From Azomonas macrocytogenes (GTDB lineage Bacteria > Pseudomonadota > Gammaproteobacteria > Pseudomonadales > Pseudomonadaceae): a stretch of 64,000 nt of DNA. Each line of letters begins with the position of its first letter. Position 1 is the stretch's first letter. The stretch is from the NCBI RefSeq assembly GCF_014191985.1, contig NZ_JACHXI010000005.1, positions 62,001-126,000 on the forward strand. Reading direction: 5' to 3'. The notes under the pieces are model-generated. The model was not told the DNA's origin, did no database searches, and was given only the letters and a program-made list of their open reading frames with translations. The translations under genes were made by a program, and so were the position numbers. Positions 48,150 to 57,330 of this stretch are shown in pieces.

Positions 48150-49020
48150 TCGATTTCTCCGGAACTTAATACGATAAAGAGTGTAAAAAGTCGGGAGCGT
48201 CGATTTATTCTAATACGTCGTCCATGAAGCGGCAGCAAATCAAGCACACGAATAACAGAACGACTTATTCTGGACAAAGGAATCTGTCTGTCATAAGTGA
48301 CTGTATATACAGTAATACTTGATAACTTCTGCAGCTAATATATCTATATTTTATGGTACTAGTATTTCGTCAAATCTTCCATGAACGATGACTACTACCA
48401 GGATGTCGACTCGCCATGATGGCTCCTTGATACTTAAAAGCTGTTAAATTGAATCCTTTCTTGCCACAGGCTTTAATATTCAAGCTCACATTTTCATCAA
48501 AAATTTCGCAGTGAGCTTATGACTCAGACTATTCGAAGTAGTTTCACTTTCTCCGACCATGGCCACAGCGAGCCATGGTTTGTGGGCAAAACGTAGCCGA
48601 CTGCTGCGAGTATGGCCGCTTCGCGAGCCAGGCCATCGGCCGGGATAGCACCATGGGCTCGGCACCCCATCCGACTCATCCACGCGTTTCAGCGATCAAC
48701 ACCTGAAAAAGGCTTGACCACCAACAGAGTATCTACAGACTGTAAGCGATAGGTAATTAACGTAAAAATTCTGTAAAGAGGTGCAGGTTTTCCCGTGCTC
48801 GTTCGTCATATAGGTACAGAGCAAAAATTATGGGCCGTTTCCTCGCCCGGGAATTCATTCCCTTCACCCTGTACCTCGTTCAAGATTCCCCCTCTTTGAA
48901 TATGAAAACAAAAAGCGAAGCATCGGCTTCGCTTTTGTGGGGTTTTGAAGGCTGATTGATGGCTGGATAAAATCTCGATCCTCGTTTGGTTTCGCACCTG
49001 GGCCGGTTGTTTGAGGATAG
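48150..49020. other. Long AT-rich intergenic region
   Basis: No supported gene. A GC-richer patch at about 48540-48710 contains a perfect inverted repeat ACCATGGC/GCCATGGT (48556-48563 and 48572-48579) and may be a leftover of inserted DNA. The 3' end carries the terminator listed next. The 5' end holds the promoter of the GH5 gene. Confidence 0.5.
48907..48936 (-). terminator. Terminator of the TonB receptor at 49-51.5 kb
   Basis: A perfect 11-bp stem AAAAGCGAAGC (48911-48921) with GCTTCGCTTTT (48926-48936) and a 4-base loop. On the minus strand it runs into TTTGTTTTC, 85 bp after the receptor stop. T-runs on both sides make it usable in both directions. Confidence 0.88.
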
Positions 49021-51480
49021 TTAGAAATCCCAGCGGGTGGTCAGCATCATATTTCGAGGATCACCATAGGATTGAGTGGCATTTGAACCAAAACCAATAT
49101 TGCTATAATAATATTTATCAAACAGATTATTGATATTGAGAGTGGCCGAAAGCTTGTCGGTTACTTGATATTTACCCATTAAATTAACTAACCAAAAGGC
49201 TTCTTGCCTATGCTGGACTAGGTCGTAGCTATAGTTGTAAATGTCTCGCCATGTCGTACCCTGGTAATTGGCACCACCGCCAATGGTGAGCTTGTTCAGT
49301 TTTCCAGGTAATCGGTAAGTCGTATAAAGTTTGAATAGATTTTCTGGTTCTTCGGTAGAAAGTTTATGGTTGTCTTTATCTCTTCGAATGACTTTATGGG
49401 TATAGCCAGCCTGTATATTCCAACCGGGAGCCAATTCACCTGATACTTCCAGTTCGATACCTTTGGTCTTGGCTTTTACGGCTTCGTATATGGACCGATA
49501 ATTGACGTAGTCATAGCCTGTTTCTTCAGCTCGGTTATCTTCCCGAATTTCGAAATAAGCCAAACTGGCATTCAAGCGGCCGTTAAACCATTCACCTTTG
49601 ATTCCTGCTTCGTAGCTGTCGCCTTTTTCCAACGGAAGTAGATTGCCGTTGGCATCGCTGTAGATGAACGTTGTAGGGCTGAATATTTCGGTGTAACTGG
49701 CATAGGCGGAGAAATTGTCGTTCAGGTCGTAAACCATGCCTGCGAAAGGCGTAACTTCGCCTGTATTGCGAACGTTATAGTCTCGGGTCATGTGATAGTT
49801 GGTAACCCGGCTACCCAGAATCAGAGCCAAATCATCGGTCGGTTTGAAACGAACCGTAGCGTAAACGGCGCGTTGGTTGGTGAGTCGGTCGTTACGTGTT
49901 CTAACTTGTCCCCAGTCTGGCTTTTGAATATCGCCGCTCCAATTATAGAAGTTGTCCACCGTGGGCGAGCGAAAGTTGAAATCATTGCCTTTCCAGTGAT
50001 TGCGATAAGCACTGGCGCCGATCACCAGCTCATGTTCGCGACCGAAGAGTTCGAAAGGTCCACTGGCATAAACTTCCAGCGCATGGCTTTTGGCCTTGCC
50101 GGTGTATTTTCCGGAACCCAATGTAGCGGTACCAGTATTGGCATTAGGTGAGTAGTAGATCGACCCCAGTTGCGCATCATAACCGTTGACCTGGTAAGTG
50201 TAATAAGCCCGGCTTACCCAGCCATTATCAAAATGGTGATCCAACTGAGTGAAGAAGGAATGGCTGTACTGCTCGTAAGCGCTCCAGTCGGCACCGGGGT
50301 TGAACGAGCGAGAGACATGAATTTCTTTGTTATTACTGTCGAAAATGGGCACACCTCCCCAACTGGAACCGGTCGGAATGGTCTTGTTGTAGTCGGCACC
50401 GAATGTCAGCAATGTTTCAGGAGCCAGATCAACTTCCAGAATGCCGTAATAAGCTCTGGTCTGCCGTTTGTAATGATCCTGGAACGATTGCCGGTCTTGA
50501 AATGCTCCTACAACGCGGCCTCTGATATTGCCTTCTTCATTCAATGGGCCCCCTATATCCCACTGAGTCCGATAGTTATCCCATCGACCGGCTTCTGCTG
50601 TCGCATGGCCGGAAAATTCAGCCGTAGGCTTTTTTCGAACCAGATTCAGCGTTGCTCCGGGGGAGCCGGCTCCGGTTGTGAGACCGCTGGCCCCTTTGAT
50701 GATTTCGATGCGGTCATACGCGATCATGTCGCTCATCGTATTGCCCGAGGAATAGGCGGGATTACGAATGATAGGAATGCCGTCATATTGAAAGTTGGTG
50801 ATGGGAAAACCGCGAGCGTAGTACTCGGAGCGGTCACTGTCATAAGTGGTCACCGTGACACCAGGCGTATGTTCCATCACCTTGTCGATGCTGGTGAGGT
50901 TGAAGTCATCCATGTGCTGGCGGGTAATAACGGTAACGCTTTGCGGGGTTTCGCGTGGCGTCAGCACTAACCGAGTGGCTGAAGCAATAACGCCGGGCGT
51001 ATAGGACTTGGTGTTTTCGGTAATGGTGCCGAGCTGGTTGTCGACCACCGTCATGGCATCCAAATTGATCGCGGAATTTATCTCTGCGCTTTTTTCCAGC
51101 CGCACCGTTTTTTCATCGATAAAACGAGCATTCAGGCCACTGCCTTCCAATAACCGGGCGAAGCCTGTGGCGGTATCGTAGCGGCCTTGCAATCCTGAGC
51201 TGCGCTTGCCTTCGGTCAGGCTGGCATCGAAGGACAGAACCACGCCCGCCTGGCTGGCGTAGCGCCCCAGGGCCTGACCCAGCGGACCGGCGGGAATAGT
51301 GAAGGTTTGCTCACCGCCATCGGCCCAGGCGCAGGCGCGGGAGAAAAACAGGGGGGCGACCAGGGTTCCCTGCAAGGCCAGCGTGGCGCTGAAAATGGCT
51401 GTGACCAGCGGCTTGATGGTGCGTGCCGCGCGCGGGCGGTCTGTATCCGGTAAGGTGGGGATGAATCGATCCTGCTGCAT
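49021..51480 (-). CDS. FpvA-type TonB siderophore receptor with STN signalling domain
   Basis: 819 aa. A long N-terminal signal segment ends near CAWADG. The STN domain (~70-125) has TFTIPAGPLGQALGRYASQAGV. The plug has ETPQSVTVITRQHMDDFN and RIEIIKGASGLTTGAGSPGATLNLVRKKP, and the barrel ends GDPRNMMLTTRWDF. This is the ferric-pyoverdine/coprogen receptor type that signals through FecR to an ECF sigma factor. AGGGA precedes ATG 51480. It lies downstream of its fecR-like gene, with a palindrome in the 129-bp gap. Confidence 0.93.
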   Translation of the reverse strand: MQQDRFIPTLPDTDRPRAARTIKPLVTAIFSATLALQGTLVAPLFFSRACAWADGGEQTFTIPAGPLGQALGRYASQAGVVLSFDASLTEGKRSSGLQGRYDTATGFARLLEGSGLNARFIDEKTVRLEKSAEINSAINLDAMTVVDNQLGTITENTKSYTPGVIASATRLVLTPRETPQSVTVITRQHMDDFNLTSIDKVMEHTPGVTVTTYDSDRSEYYARGFPITNFQYDGIPIIRNPAYSSGNTMSDMIAYDRIEIIKGASGLTTGAGSPGATLNLVRKKPTAEFSGHATAEAGRWDNYRTQWDIGGPLNEEGNIRGRVVGAFQDRQSFQDHYKRQTRAYYGILEVDLAPETLLTFGADYNKTIPTGSSWGGVPIFDSNNKEIHVSRSFNPGADWSAYEQYSHSFFTQLDHHFDNGWVSRAYYTYQVNGYDAQLGSIYYSPNANTGTATLGSGKYTGKAKSHALEVYASGPFELFGREHELVIGASAYRNHWKGNDFNFRSPTVDNFYNWSGDIQKPDWGQVRTRNDRLTNQRAVYATVRFKPTDDLALILGSRVTNYHMTRDYNVRNTGEVTPFAGMVYDLNDNFSAYASYTEIFSPTTFIYSDANGNLLPLEKGDSYEAGIKGEWFNGRLNASLAYFEIREDNRAEETGYDYVNYRSIYEAVKAKTKGIELEVSGELAPGWNIQAGYTHKVIRRDKDNHKLSTEEPENLFKLYTTYRLPGKLNKLTIGGGANYQGTTWRDIYNYSYDLVQHRQEAFWLVNLMGKYQVTDKLSATLNINNLFDKYYYSNIGFGSNATQSYGDPRNMMLTTRWDF

Positions 51481-51582
51481 GTCGTTTCCCTTGAACGTCG
51501 TGTTCGGTTGGCTGGCTCGCACGGTGAAGGCGTTGTGGTTTGCAGCAGGAGTCGTACGAGCGCGGGGAAATCGACAATCGAA

Positions 51583-51597
51583 TCGAAAACTTTTCGA
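51583..51597. promoter_or_regulatory. Palindrome between fecR-like and receptor genes
   Basis: TCGAAAA-c-TTTTCGA is a perfect 7-bp dyad 13-27 bp past the fecR-like stop and about 100 bp before the receptor. The loop is too short for a hairpin, so an operator is likelier than a terminator. Confidence 0.4.
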
Positions 51598-51609
51598 AAA
51601 AAGCGGGCT

Positions 51610-52557
51610 TCAGCCGATCGGTACCAGGCGCACCCAGTAGCGGGTAAGGCTGACGATGTGTACGGGCAGTGCCCGGACGATGGCGGCCAGCGCCTGGTCG
51701 GTGTCGTCCAGTGGATAGGCGCCGGAGAGACGCAGGTCGGCTATCGACGAATCGCAGGAAAGCAGGCCGGGGCGGTAGCGGGAGAGTTCTTCCAGCGTGT
51801 CGGCCAGTCGCCAGCCATCGATCACCAACCGCCCATTCGTCCACTCGCTGGCCAGCGGATCGAGCGGACGAAGCGGTTGCGTGTGGCTGGCATCGAAAGC
51901 GAGGCACTGACCGGCCTGAACCAGGGTGTCCGGCTGGGGTGTCTGCTTTAGCGTCACGGCGACGGCATGCTGCAGGACACCTACTTCGGTGAAGGCCTTC
52001 CGCTGGCGTACCGTAAAACGGGTACCCAGGGCGCGGATCAGACCGTCACGGGTGGCGACCAGAAAGGGGCGAGCGGGGTCCGGGACGGTTTCGACCTGGA
52101 TTTCCCCGGCCTGTAGTTCGATCAGGCGCTGCTGTGCATCGAAACGGATATCCACGGCGCTGGCAGTGTTGAGATGCAGTCGCGAACCGTCCGCCAGGGT
52201 CAGGCTGCGGCGTTCGCCGATGGCGCTGCGCTGGTCGGCTACCCATGGTTGCCAGGGCAGATTTTGCCGGGCGGTCCAGGCCAGAGTGCTGCCGCCGGCA
52301 AGCAGTACCAGCCCTTTGAGAACGGTGCGCCGGTCACGCCCCCATTCGCTGCTGATTGTCTGGAACGCCAGGTTTCCGGGCAGGCCTTGCAACTGCTGTT
52401 GAAGGTTCTCGAGCCGTTGCCAGGCCCACTGATTTTCCGGGGCCTGGGCATGCCACTCGTGCCAGGCGAGGCGGTCTTCTTCACGCGTACTGGCGCCCAG
52501 CACGGCATACCAATGGGCAGCCATACGCAGGGCAGCACGCTGGCGATCCGTAGGCAT
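51610..52557 (-). CDS. FecR-like anti-sigma regulator
   Basis: 315 aa. The N-terminal cytoplasmic DUF4880 region has AAHWYAVLGASTREEDRLAWHEW and WAWQRLENL. One transmembrane helix is at about 90-105. The periplasmic FecR domain contains GERRSLTLADGSRLHLNTASAVDIRF and a C-terminal secretin-like subdomain. It receives the receptor signal and controls the ECF sigma factor. It overlaps the sigma gene by one base (TGATG). Confidence 0.93.
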   Translation of the reverse strand: MPTDRQRAALRMAAHWYAVLGASTREEDRLAWHEWHAQAPENQWAWQRLENLQQQLQGLPGNLAFQTISSEWGRDRRTVLKGLVLLAGGSTLAWTARQNLPWQPWVADQRSAIGERRSLTLADGSRLHLNTASAVDIRFDAQQRLIELQAGEIQVETVPDPARPFLVATRDGLIRALGTRFTVRQRKAFTEVGVLQHAVAVTLKQTPQPDTLVQAGQCLAFDASHTQPLRPLDPLASEWTNGRLVIDGWRLADTLEELSRYRPGLLSCDSSIADLRLSGAYPLDDTDQALAAIVRALPVHIVSLTRYWVRLVPIG

Positions 52558-53084
52558 CAATGCTCCGCGTCGAGGGCGAACAGCAGGCACTGTTCGGTGG
52601 CTTTGGCGATGTACTTGGTGACCGAGCTGACCGAAACGCCCAGGCGTTCGGCGATCTCGTTGTAGTTCATGCCCAGCAACTGGGACATGAGAAAAGCCTG
52701 GCGCGGCTTGTGCCCCAGGCCTAACAGCATGGCGTCGAGGGCAAGCAGGGTTTCCATGATCTGCAAACGGACTTCCGGTGAGACTTCTTCGGCCTGCGGC
52801 TGCTGCGCCAGCGCTTCCAGATAGGCGCGCTCCAGGGCTCGTCGCCGGAAATGATCGACCATTACACGCTTGGCCACAGTGACCAGGTAGTGCCGGGGCT
52901 CACGAACCTCAGGCAGGCTGCCATTGATCAACCGAACGAACGTATCCTGGGCCAGATCGGCGGCATTGTGCGAACACCCCAAGCGTCGTCGCAGCCATCC
53001 GACCAGCCAGCCGTGATGATCCTGGTAGAGCAAACCAATCGCCTGATGAGGGGCAGAAGCGTTGTTGGGAGGGGCGTTGCTCAT
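52557..53084 (-). CDS. ECF sigma factor, FecI/FpvI type
   Basis: 175 aa. Region 2 shows AADLAQDTFVRLI (residues ~41-53) and EPRHYLVTVAKRVMVDHFRRRALE. Region 4 has MNYNEIAERLGVSVSSVTKYIAKA with the helix-turn-helix. It should direct RNA polymerase to the downstream receptor promoter when iron-siderophore binds. The upstream sequence has GCGAACAATTCTCA (minus strand, near 53107-53125), at best a poor half Fur box. Confidence 0.93.
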   Translation of the reverse strand: MSNAPPNNASAPHQAIGLLYQDHHGWLVGWLRRRLGCSHNAADLAQDTFVRLINGSLPEVREPRHYLVTVAKRVMVDHFRRRALERAYLEALAQQPQAEEVSPEVRLQIMETLLALDAMLLGLGHKPRQAFLMSQLLGMNYNEIAERLGVSVSSVTKYIAKATEQCLLFALDAEH

Positions 53085-53380
53085 GATAGATGATGCAAGC
53101 TGATGTTGAGAATTGTTCGCAATTTAAGCGAGGCCTGTGATAAGTGCAACAGGCAGGCACGGCTCAGTCTGCCAAAAATTCAGGGATAAGGATTTTGGCC
53201 GCCCGGGTGATCCGTAGCAGGTTCTCAGCCTCATCCTGCGGGCTGTGTGTGATCCAGGAAAGCGTCCAGTTGCTTAGCAATCATCTGCATAGGCAACAGT
53301 CGGCTGGCGACAGCTCGCAGCCATGCCTTGGACTCTGGGGCAGGTTATTTCGGGATTATAGGGCGGCAAATATTGCGGAG

Positions 53381-53407
53381 GTTGGAGGGCACAGGGTGCC
53401 CTCCAAC
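53381..53407 (-). terminator. Hairpin after the lactonase gene
   Basis: A perfect 12-bp stem GTTGGAGGGCAC (53381-53392) with GTGCCCTCCAAC (53396-53407), loop of 3, lies 21 bp past the lactonase stop on the minus strand. No T-run follows, but the stem is very stable. The rest of 53085-53380 shows no gene. Confidence 0.7.
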
Positions 53408-53428
53408 AACTCCGGTAGTGGGCCGGTT

Positions 53429-54619
53429 TCAGTTCGAGGTGGTGAACTTCAGGTCGGCGGGGGTCGAAATACTGAGGGTCTGGATCGTCCGGCCCAACTG
53501 GCCACTGGCCAGATCACGCTCCATCACGACCACTGCGTTGCTGCGCTGGTTGGCGATGAGGACGAAGCGACCGCTGGGGTCAAAGGTGAATTCACGCGGC
53601 TCCTGGCCTCCGACCGGATGGCGTGAAACCAATGCCAGTTGGCCATTATTGGGGTCTATGGCAAAGACCACCATCTGGTTATCGGTGCCGCGATTGGTTA
53701 CATAGAGGAATCGGCCATCCGGCGAAACATGCAGGGCTCCCGCGCCGTTCTTGCCGGTAAAGCCTTCAGCTGCCAGCTCCACTATCTGCTTGAGGGCGAA
53801 TTGGCCATCGGCATAGTCGAGAACAGCTACCTGTCCGGTCATTTCCAGCGTCAGATAGGCCTGCTTGGCATTCGCGCTGAAGATCAGGTGGCGCGGTCCC
53901 GAGCCGGGCGGCAGCTGCACGAACGGCTGCTTTGCGCTCGCGGTCAGTGGATGTTCCGGGTGATTCGAATCGTAGCGGTAGATATAGATCCGGTCGGCAC
54001 CCAGGTCCTGGCCCAGCACATAGTGCCCGTCGGGCGATTCCACCACAGAGTGCATATGGGGCGATGCCTGGCGTTCGAGATCCGTCCGACTGGCATGGTG
54101 AGTCTTGATCTGGACGACCGGGTGGGGCCGGCCTTCACTGTCCAGGGGAATGACCGCCAGGGTGCCGCCCGGATCGGCATTCACCGAATAATTGGACACG
54201 AACAGGTAGCGGCTATCGGAACTGACCGTGGCATGCGCCGGCTCGGAGCCCAGCGTCTGGACCTGGCCGATTTGCTGGAGGGTGCCGCTGGCAGGATCCA
54301 CCCGGAACGCGGTGACGCGGCCCACGATATCTGTCTGCCCCGGGCCGTTTTCGTTGACCGCGTACAGGTAGCGCCGGTTCGGCGAGAACGTCAGCCAGGA
54401 AGGGTTATGCGTCTTGACGGCCTGCTCGGGACGTTCGGAGAGCATTCCGGTCTGGCTATCGAAGCGGTACACATGGATGCCTTCGCTGCCTGTTGCCGTG
54501 TAGCTGCCGATCCAAAGCGGGTGGGTTTGCTCCGTCGCAAATACGCTGGTGGCGGGGGCAATGGCCAACATGCAGAGTGCAGCCATGCGGTGTAATGAGT
54601 AGCGGGTCGTCAGCTTCAT
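53429..54619 (-). CDS. Exported lactonase-family beta-propeller protein
   Basis: 396 aa with a signal peptide ending near SVFA (28). The remainder is a seven-bladed propeller of the 6-phosphogluconolactonase/muconate-cyclase-like family (PSWLTFSPNRRYLYAVNE, PHMHSVVESPDGHYVLGQDLGADRIYIY, GAGALHVSPDGRFLYVTNRGTDN). ATG 54619 is taken; ATG 54643 is possible. Export argues against a role in the pentose pathway. The substrate is unknown. Confidence 0.87.
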   Translation of the reverse strand: MKLTTRYSLHRMAALCMLAIAPATSVFATEQTHPLWIGSYTATGSEGIHVYRFDSQTGMLSERPEQAVKTHNPSWLTFSPNRRYLYAVNENGPGQTDIVGRVTAFRVDPASGTLQQIGQVQTLGSEPAHATVSSDSRYLFVSNYSVNADPGGTLAVIPLDSEGRPHPVVQIKTHHASRTDLERQASPHMHSVVESPDGHYVLGQDLGADRIYIYRYDSNHPEHPLTASAKQPFVQLPPGSGPRHLIFSANAKQAYLTLEMTGQVAVLDYADGQFALKQIVELAAEGFTGKNGAGALHVSPDGRFLYVTNRGTDNQMVVFAIDPNNGQLALVSRHPVGGQEPREFTFDPSGRFVLIANQRSNAVVVMERDLASGQLGRTIQTLSISTPADLKFTTSN

Positions 54620-55030
54620 GCGCTTGATCCAAAAATGGTCCATTTGCTTGGCGGCTCATGGGGTTGCTCCATGGAACGAATCCTGGTGGCACCTTTGCCT
54701 GCCTGTGTTGTTGTCATTCCTGACCATAGCTTGCCATGGCGCGCCCCGGCGTTTTGCTGGGGATGGAAGTAAAGCAAGTATTCGCGAATGATTTTTATAT
54801 GAAAATGTTGATTTGTTATAAAATTTTACAGCTGATGACCTGAAAATCATTACATCGGTAGTGATTTTAATAAAATAACCAAGAGCAAGCGAAAATCTTG
54901 CCAGCAATGCCGGTCTCAACCTGGTGAATGCTGGCTGGAGACCAGCATCTATCTCGTCTACCTGATCAATGATAGTGGAAAGCACAAGTTCTCACAGAGA
55001 GCGCTGTCCACTCGAACCCTGGGTAGCGGA
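54620..55030. other. AT-rich intergenic region with a near-perfect hairpin
   Basis: AAAATCATTAC (54843-54853) pairs with GTAGTGATTTT (54858-54868) with one mismatch and an ATCG loop. AT-rich flanks suggest a promoter or regulatory site for the lactonase gene. No gene seen. Confidence 0.4.
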
Positions 55031-55430
55031 ATGAACGGCTATGCGCAGGTAATGCGGGACATTCTCTCCTGCTGGTCTTTGGGGGATGGCGATGACAGTA
55101 CGGTCACCACTTACAAGCAGGCCTTGCTGTTCAACGCGGTGGATGACGTTCTGGTGCCCGAACCAACCCGGTTGCTGGGTGGCTTATCTCTCGATACGGA
55201 ACGACAAAAAGCGGACTGCATCCTTGTCGGTTCCGGTGTAACCGGTGCTCTGGTTGCCCACCAGTTGGCTCTGGCCGGCAAGGATGTGCTGATCCTTGAG
55301 CCGGCCCTGACAAAAACCTTCGGTGCAAGGCCGGAGGTTTTGTTCAACCGCTTCTCAGAGCATTTGTCCGCAAAAGCAAAAGCAGTTGGACGGTTTGGCC
55401 TCGTCCTGTCACCACTCAGCGTTCGGCTGT
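55031..55430 (+). pseudogene. Truncated flavoprotein (GMC-like) N-terminus
   Basis: The open frame runs to 55495 (154 codons). Residues ~61-92 are an FAD-binding Rossmann start, ADCILVGSGVTGALVAHQ to LILE, as in glucose-methanol-choline or gluconate dehydrogenases that normally exceed 500 aa. After about residue 95 the similarity stops, and the last ~80 bp overlap the opposite-strand mdaB end. A deletion or insertion event has removed the rest. The first 60 residues are not recognised. Probably non-functional. Confidence 0.65.
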
Positions 55431-56006
55431 ACCAAACACTTCGGTCAGGTGCGCCTGATAGGCGCGGATGTCGCGCTCCACGTCGGGAGCCTTGATCACG
55501 TCAGTGGCGAGAAACGTCGGCAAAGCCTGCATGCCGAGGAATTCCTGGGATTTATGAAAGGGAAAATACACACCGTCGATACCTTTGCCCTCGAAGAAGT
55601 TATCCGCTTCATCGAAAGCGGCCTGCGGCGCGTTCCAGGTCAGCGAAAGCATATAGCGGCGCCCTTGCAGCAGCCCGCCGCTGCCATAGTGACGACTCGG
55701 ATCGTGGCGACTGCGGCCGTCATTGGCGTAAAGCGTACCGTGGCCTTCGGTGAACACATCGTCGATATATTTCTTCACCGACCAGGGAGACCCCATCCAC
55801 CAGCCAGGCATCTGGTAGACGACGGCCTCGGCCCGAAGAATCTTTTGCACCTCCTCCTTGGGCTCATAGCCGGATTCGATACGGGTTTCCTCCAGGCTAT
55901 GACCCAATTCGGCGAGCTGGGCCCGCGCTGTTTCGTGCAGGGTATCGTTGAAGCGACCGCCCGAGTGGGCGAAGCGCTTGCCGCCATTGATCAGCAGGAT
56001 TTTCAT
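55416..56006 (-). CDS. mdaB: NADPH quinone reductase MdaB
   Basis: 196 aa flavodoxin-fold enzyme. MKILLINGGKRFAHSGGRFN, VVYQMPGWWMGSPWSVKKYIDDVFTEG and KSQEFLGMQALPTF are the hallmarks of MdaB (modulator of drug activity B). It reduces quinones by two electrons, protecting against redox cycling. Full length. Its 3' end abuts the truncated flavoprotein gene. Confidence 0.93.
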   Translation of the reverse strand: MKILLINGGKRFAHSGGRFNDTLHETARAQLAELGHSLEETRIESGYEPKEEVQKILRAEAVVYQMPGWWMGSPWSVKKYIDDVFTEGHGTLYANDGRSRHDPSRHYGSGGLLQGRRYMLSLTWNAPQAAFDEADNFFEGKGIDGVYFPFHKSQEFLGMQALPTFLATDVIKAPDVERDIRAYQAHLTEVFGTAER

Positions 56007-56414
56007 GAAAAACTCCGAACAGGTGGTCGTGGCTGCCGAACTGGACGGCAGTTGGAATGGCGACGAGTATCGGGGAAGCGAACGGCTCGATTAAGCCGGG
56101 CGCATGGCATAGAAGCTGTGATCTGAAATCACGAATCACCCTATCGCCCGCACTTGGCCGGTTATGGATGAAATCGAGCCTGCCTGTCCTCTCCCTGGAA
56201 AGCCCGAATTGCCTGCCATGACTCGCTTGGTCCAGGCAGCGGCAGCAAATCCGCCAGGCCCAAGCTACACTGAAACAGTACCGATTCGATCAGGCGGCAT
56301 CGTCATCAAGGCGCTCCAGTGGCGCACTGACTGGCGAACCTCGCAATGGCCCGCCTGGGATGGAGCTGGAGCACCGGTAGGGAACCGAGTTTGGTTCGTG
56401 CAGAAGGTTCGACC
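56007..56414. other. Intergenic region between mdaB and the SleB-like gene
   Basis: 408 bp, divergent promoters expected. An open frame at 56164-56427 exists but has no motif or good start site. No strong hairpin or Fur-like site was found. Confidence 0.45.
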
Positions 56415-57041
56415 ATGCGCCTTATAGGGATAACCACCTGCTTCGCGATAACCCTTCTTGCAGGCCAGGCGATCGCGGCTGACCCAGAGCAAAAGGCCGA
56501 AGTGGCAGCAGATAAGGCAGAAGTACTGGAGCAGAAGGCTGCGACCAAGGATAGCGTGGAGCGTTCACCTGCGGCCAAGACCATCACGAAATCCGAAGCG
56601 CAGGCGGTCGATCCGGCCGGCGAAGCACCCCTGGACGATGCCATCACCTGTCTTTCCCGCACCATCTACTGGGAAGCCAAGGGTGAGGCGTCTCTCAACA
56701 TGGAAGCGGTCGCCAATGTGGTCATGAACCGGCTGGGCCATGAGGGCTTTCCAAATACGATTTGTGAAGTTGTCAAACAAGGCTCCGAGCAGGGTGCCTG
56801 TCAGTTTTCGTGGTGGTGTGACGGGCGTTCGGATCATGTTGAAGAAGATGCCCCCTACACGCTCGCCAAGGAAATAGCGCGAAAAGCGCTCAACCGGCAA
56901 CTGACGGACCGAACCGATGGCGCTTTGTATTTCCACGATAGGAAGGTGGTCCCCGACTGGGCCACGAAATACATCAAAACAGCCGAAACCGGCAAATTCC
57001 TCTTCTATAAGCCGCGCGCCAGCGACAGTGCCACACGTTAG
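56415..57041 (+). CDS. SleB-type cell wall hydrolase
   Basis: 208 aa. Signal peptide 1-21 (AGQAIA). After a Lys/Ala/Glu-rich spacer (~22-75) comes a hydrolase_2/SleB domain: CLSRTIYWEAKGEASLNMEAVANVVMNR with the catalytic Glu, GACQFSWWCDG and GALYFHDRKV. It should cleave peptidoglycan glycan strands in the periplasm. ATG 56415 gives the signal peptide; upstream Mets do not. Confidence 0.88.
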   Translation: MRLIGITTCFAITLLAGQAIAADPEQKAEVAADKAEVLEQKAATKDSVERSPAAKTITKSEAQAVDPAGEAPLDDAITCLSRTIYWEAKGEASLNMEAVANVVMNRLGHEGFPNTICEVVKQGSEQGACQFSWWCDGRSDHVEEDAPYTLAKEIARKALNRQLTDRTDGALYFHDRKVVPDWATKYIKTAETGKFLFYKPRASDSATR

Positions 57042-57260
57042 CGCGTTTACTCTGAAGTCTATCGCGCCCGGGCAGTTTTCGAGTACCACAAGACCATGCC
57101 GCACTTCACACCCTTCAAGCAGGGCAGTACGCCGCTCCTGGCCAATGATCCGAATGTGCGCTTTTTCCACAGCATCGTCCATGAAGCATAAGCCCACCTT
57201 GACTGTTGTACTTGTTCGTCAGTCAATATTGTTTTTCGTATCGAGACGAACCGAGAGTTA

Positions 57261-57304
57261 TTGACAAACAGCCCTCTGCATTACAAATAATGAAAAACAT
57301 TCTC
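57261..57304 (+). promoter_or_regulatory. Promoter with Fur box for the second ECF sigma gene
   Basis: A perfect -35 TTGACA (57261-57266) and a weak -10 near 57283-57288 overlap AATAATGAAAAACATTCTC (57286-57304), which matches the classical 19-bp Fur box at 15 positions. Iron-replete Fur binding would block the start of fecI-fecR transcription, 27 bp upstream of the GTG. Confidence 0.75.
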
Positions 57305-57330
57305 ATCTGAGTGATGCAAGGGTAACTGTT

